In this document: positions 5,942 through 6,276 of the stretch, piece after piece
How the letters are laid out: the number at the start of each line of letters is the position of its first letter
Position numbering within the stretch: position 1 is the first letter of the stretch
NCBI GenBank assembly: GCA_005776735.1
Contig: SXOM01000516.1
Location: 1-6,276 of the forward strand
Length of the DNA: 6,276 bases
Direction of reading: 5' to 3'
Source of the DNA: Pseudomonadota bacterium
GTDB taxonomy: Bacteria; Myxococcota_A; UBA796; SXON01
Position numbers and translations under genes: made by a program
The notes under the pieces: generated by a model
Told to the model about the DNA's origin: nothing
Databases searched by the model: none
What the model saw: only the letters and a program-made list of their open reading frames with translations

Positions 5942-6276
5942 ACGTACTCGGCACCGCCTTCGACGCCCTCCTCGGCTGGCCCCTCGCGCTCGGCGCCATC
6001 GGCACCGGTGCGCTCGGCGGCGCGGTGCTGGCCTGGGTCGACACCCGCACCGGCGCGCGCCGCCTGCTCGAGAGCGGCCGCGTCGACCTCGAAGCGCGCC
6101 GCGAGGCGCTCTACGCCCAGCTCCGCGAGCTGGACGACACCGCCGACAAGCTCGACAAGAGCCTGTACGAGTCGGAGCGCGCCCGCCTGCTCTTCGCCGC
6201 CGCCGAGGTGCTCCGCGCGCTCGACGCCGCCGATGCGCCCGCGGCCCCGGACGACGCGCCCCCCGCGCCCGCTCCC
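5938..6276 (+). CDS. CcmI-like membrane-anchored coiled-coil protein (3' end outside window)
   Basis: An open frame begins at GTG 5938, in a GTGA overlap with the ccmH stop, and runs 113 codons to the window edge without a stop. It has one membrane span (about 12-33, LLGWPLALGAIG onward). A charged helical region likely to form a coiled coil follows (about 43-98), including REALYAQLRELDDTADKLD and SLYESERARLLFAAAEVLR. An alanine/proline-rich linker (99-113) ends the visible part. Membrane span, heptad-like helix and the 'yxxLReLd...Yesera' pattern resemble the N-terminal half of CcmI/CycH proteins, which bind apocytochrome c through a later TPR domain. The position directly after ccmH supports this. 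No TPR is seen in the visible part, so the protein may be a short, TPR-less relative, or the domain may lie beyond the window. No gene symbol is assigned for that reason. Confidence 0.75.
   Translation, partial: MNVLGTAFDALLGWPLALGAIGTGALGGAVLAWVDTRTGARRLLESGRVDLEARREALYAQLRELDDTADKLDKSLYESERARLLFAAAEVLRALDAADAPAAPDDAPPAPAP

Noticed and set aside
403..6276. A novel multi-gene system
   Set aside because: Each gene fits the known System I cytochrome c maturation pathway by motif and order. No CRISPR array, mobile element, tRNA, rRNA, toxin-antitoxin pair or defence gene was seen.

Overview
The window holds an almost complete System I (Ccm) cytochrome c maturation operon, all on the + strand, in the order ccmA-ccmB-ccmC-ccmD-ccmE-ccmF-ccmG-ccmH followed by a CcmI-like gene cut by the window end. 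The DNA is very GC-rich, with strong G/C preference at third codon positions, and System I is a Gram-negative pathway. A free-standing short CcmH followed by a separate membrane-anchored coiled-coil protein, together with the compact A-to-H order, fits a high-GC deltaproteobacterial or myxobacterial lineage. That placement is an inference from style only and is not firm.

Layout: bases 2-217 are the tail of an unrecognised gene. Bases 218-402 are a gap with no convincing gene; it probably carries the operon's promoter and leader, and it has a small hairpin just before ccmA. From 403 to 6276 the genes are packed without gaps: every junction is a stop/start overlap of 1 to 7 bases, except ccmE/ccmF, where one base separates the genes. 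Four genes (ccmB, ccmF, ccmH and the CcmI-like gene) are assigned GTG starts. All internal genes have a recognisable Shine-Dalgarno sequence, but the first gene, ccmA, has only a poor one.

How the genes work together: CcmA (ATPase) and CcmB (membrane subunit), with CcmC and CcmD, load heme covalently onto CcmE on the periplasmic side and release holo-CcmE using ATP. CcmF takes the heme from CcmE and, with CcmH and CcmI, ligates it to the CXXCH cysteines of apocytochrome c. CcmG and CcmH keep those cysteines reduced. The hallmark residues are present: Walker motifs in CcmA, the tryptophan-rich heme motifs and histidines of CcmC and CcmF, the heme-binding histidine of CcmE (HDENY), and the CXXC pairs of CcmG and CcmH.

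I see no unknown defence, mobile or RNA system here. The points worth a second look are small departures inside a known pathway: a CcmA Q-loop without its glutamine, a WCGTC active site in CcmG, a CcmH export signal without a basic start, a short CcmI-like protein, and the weak translation start of the lead gene.
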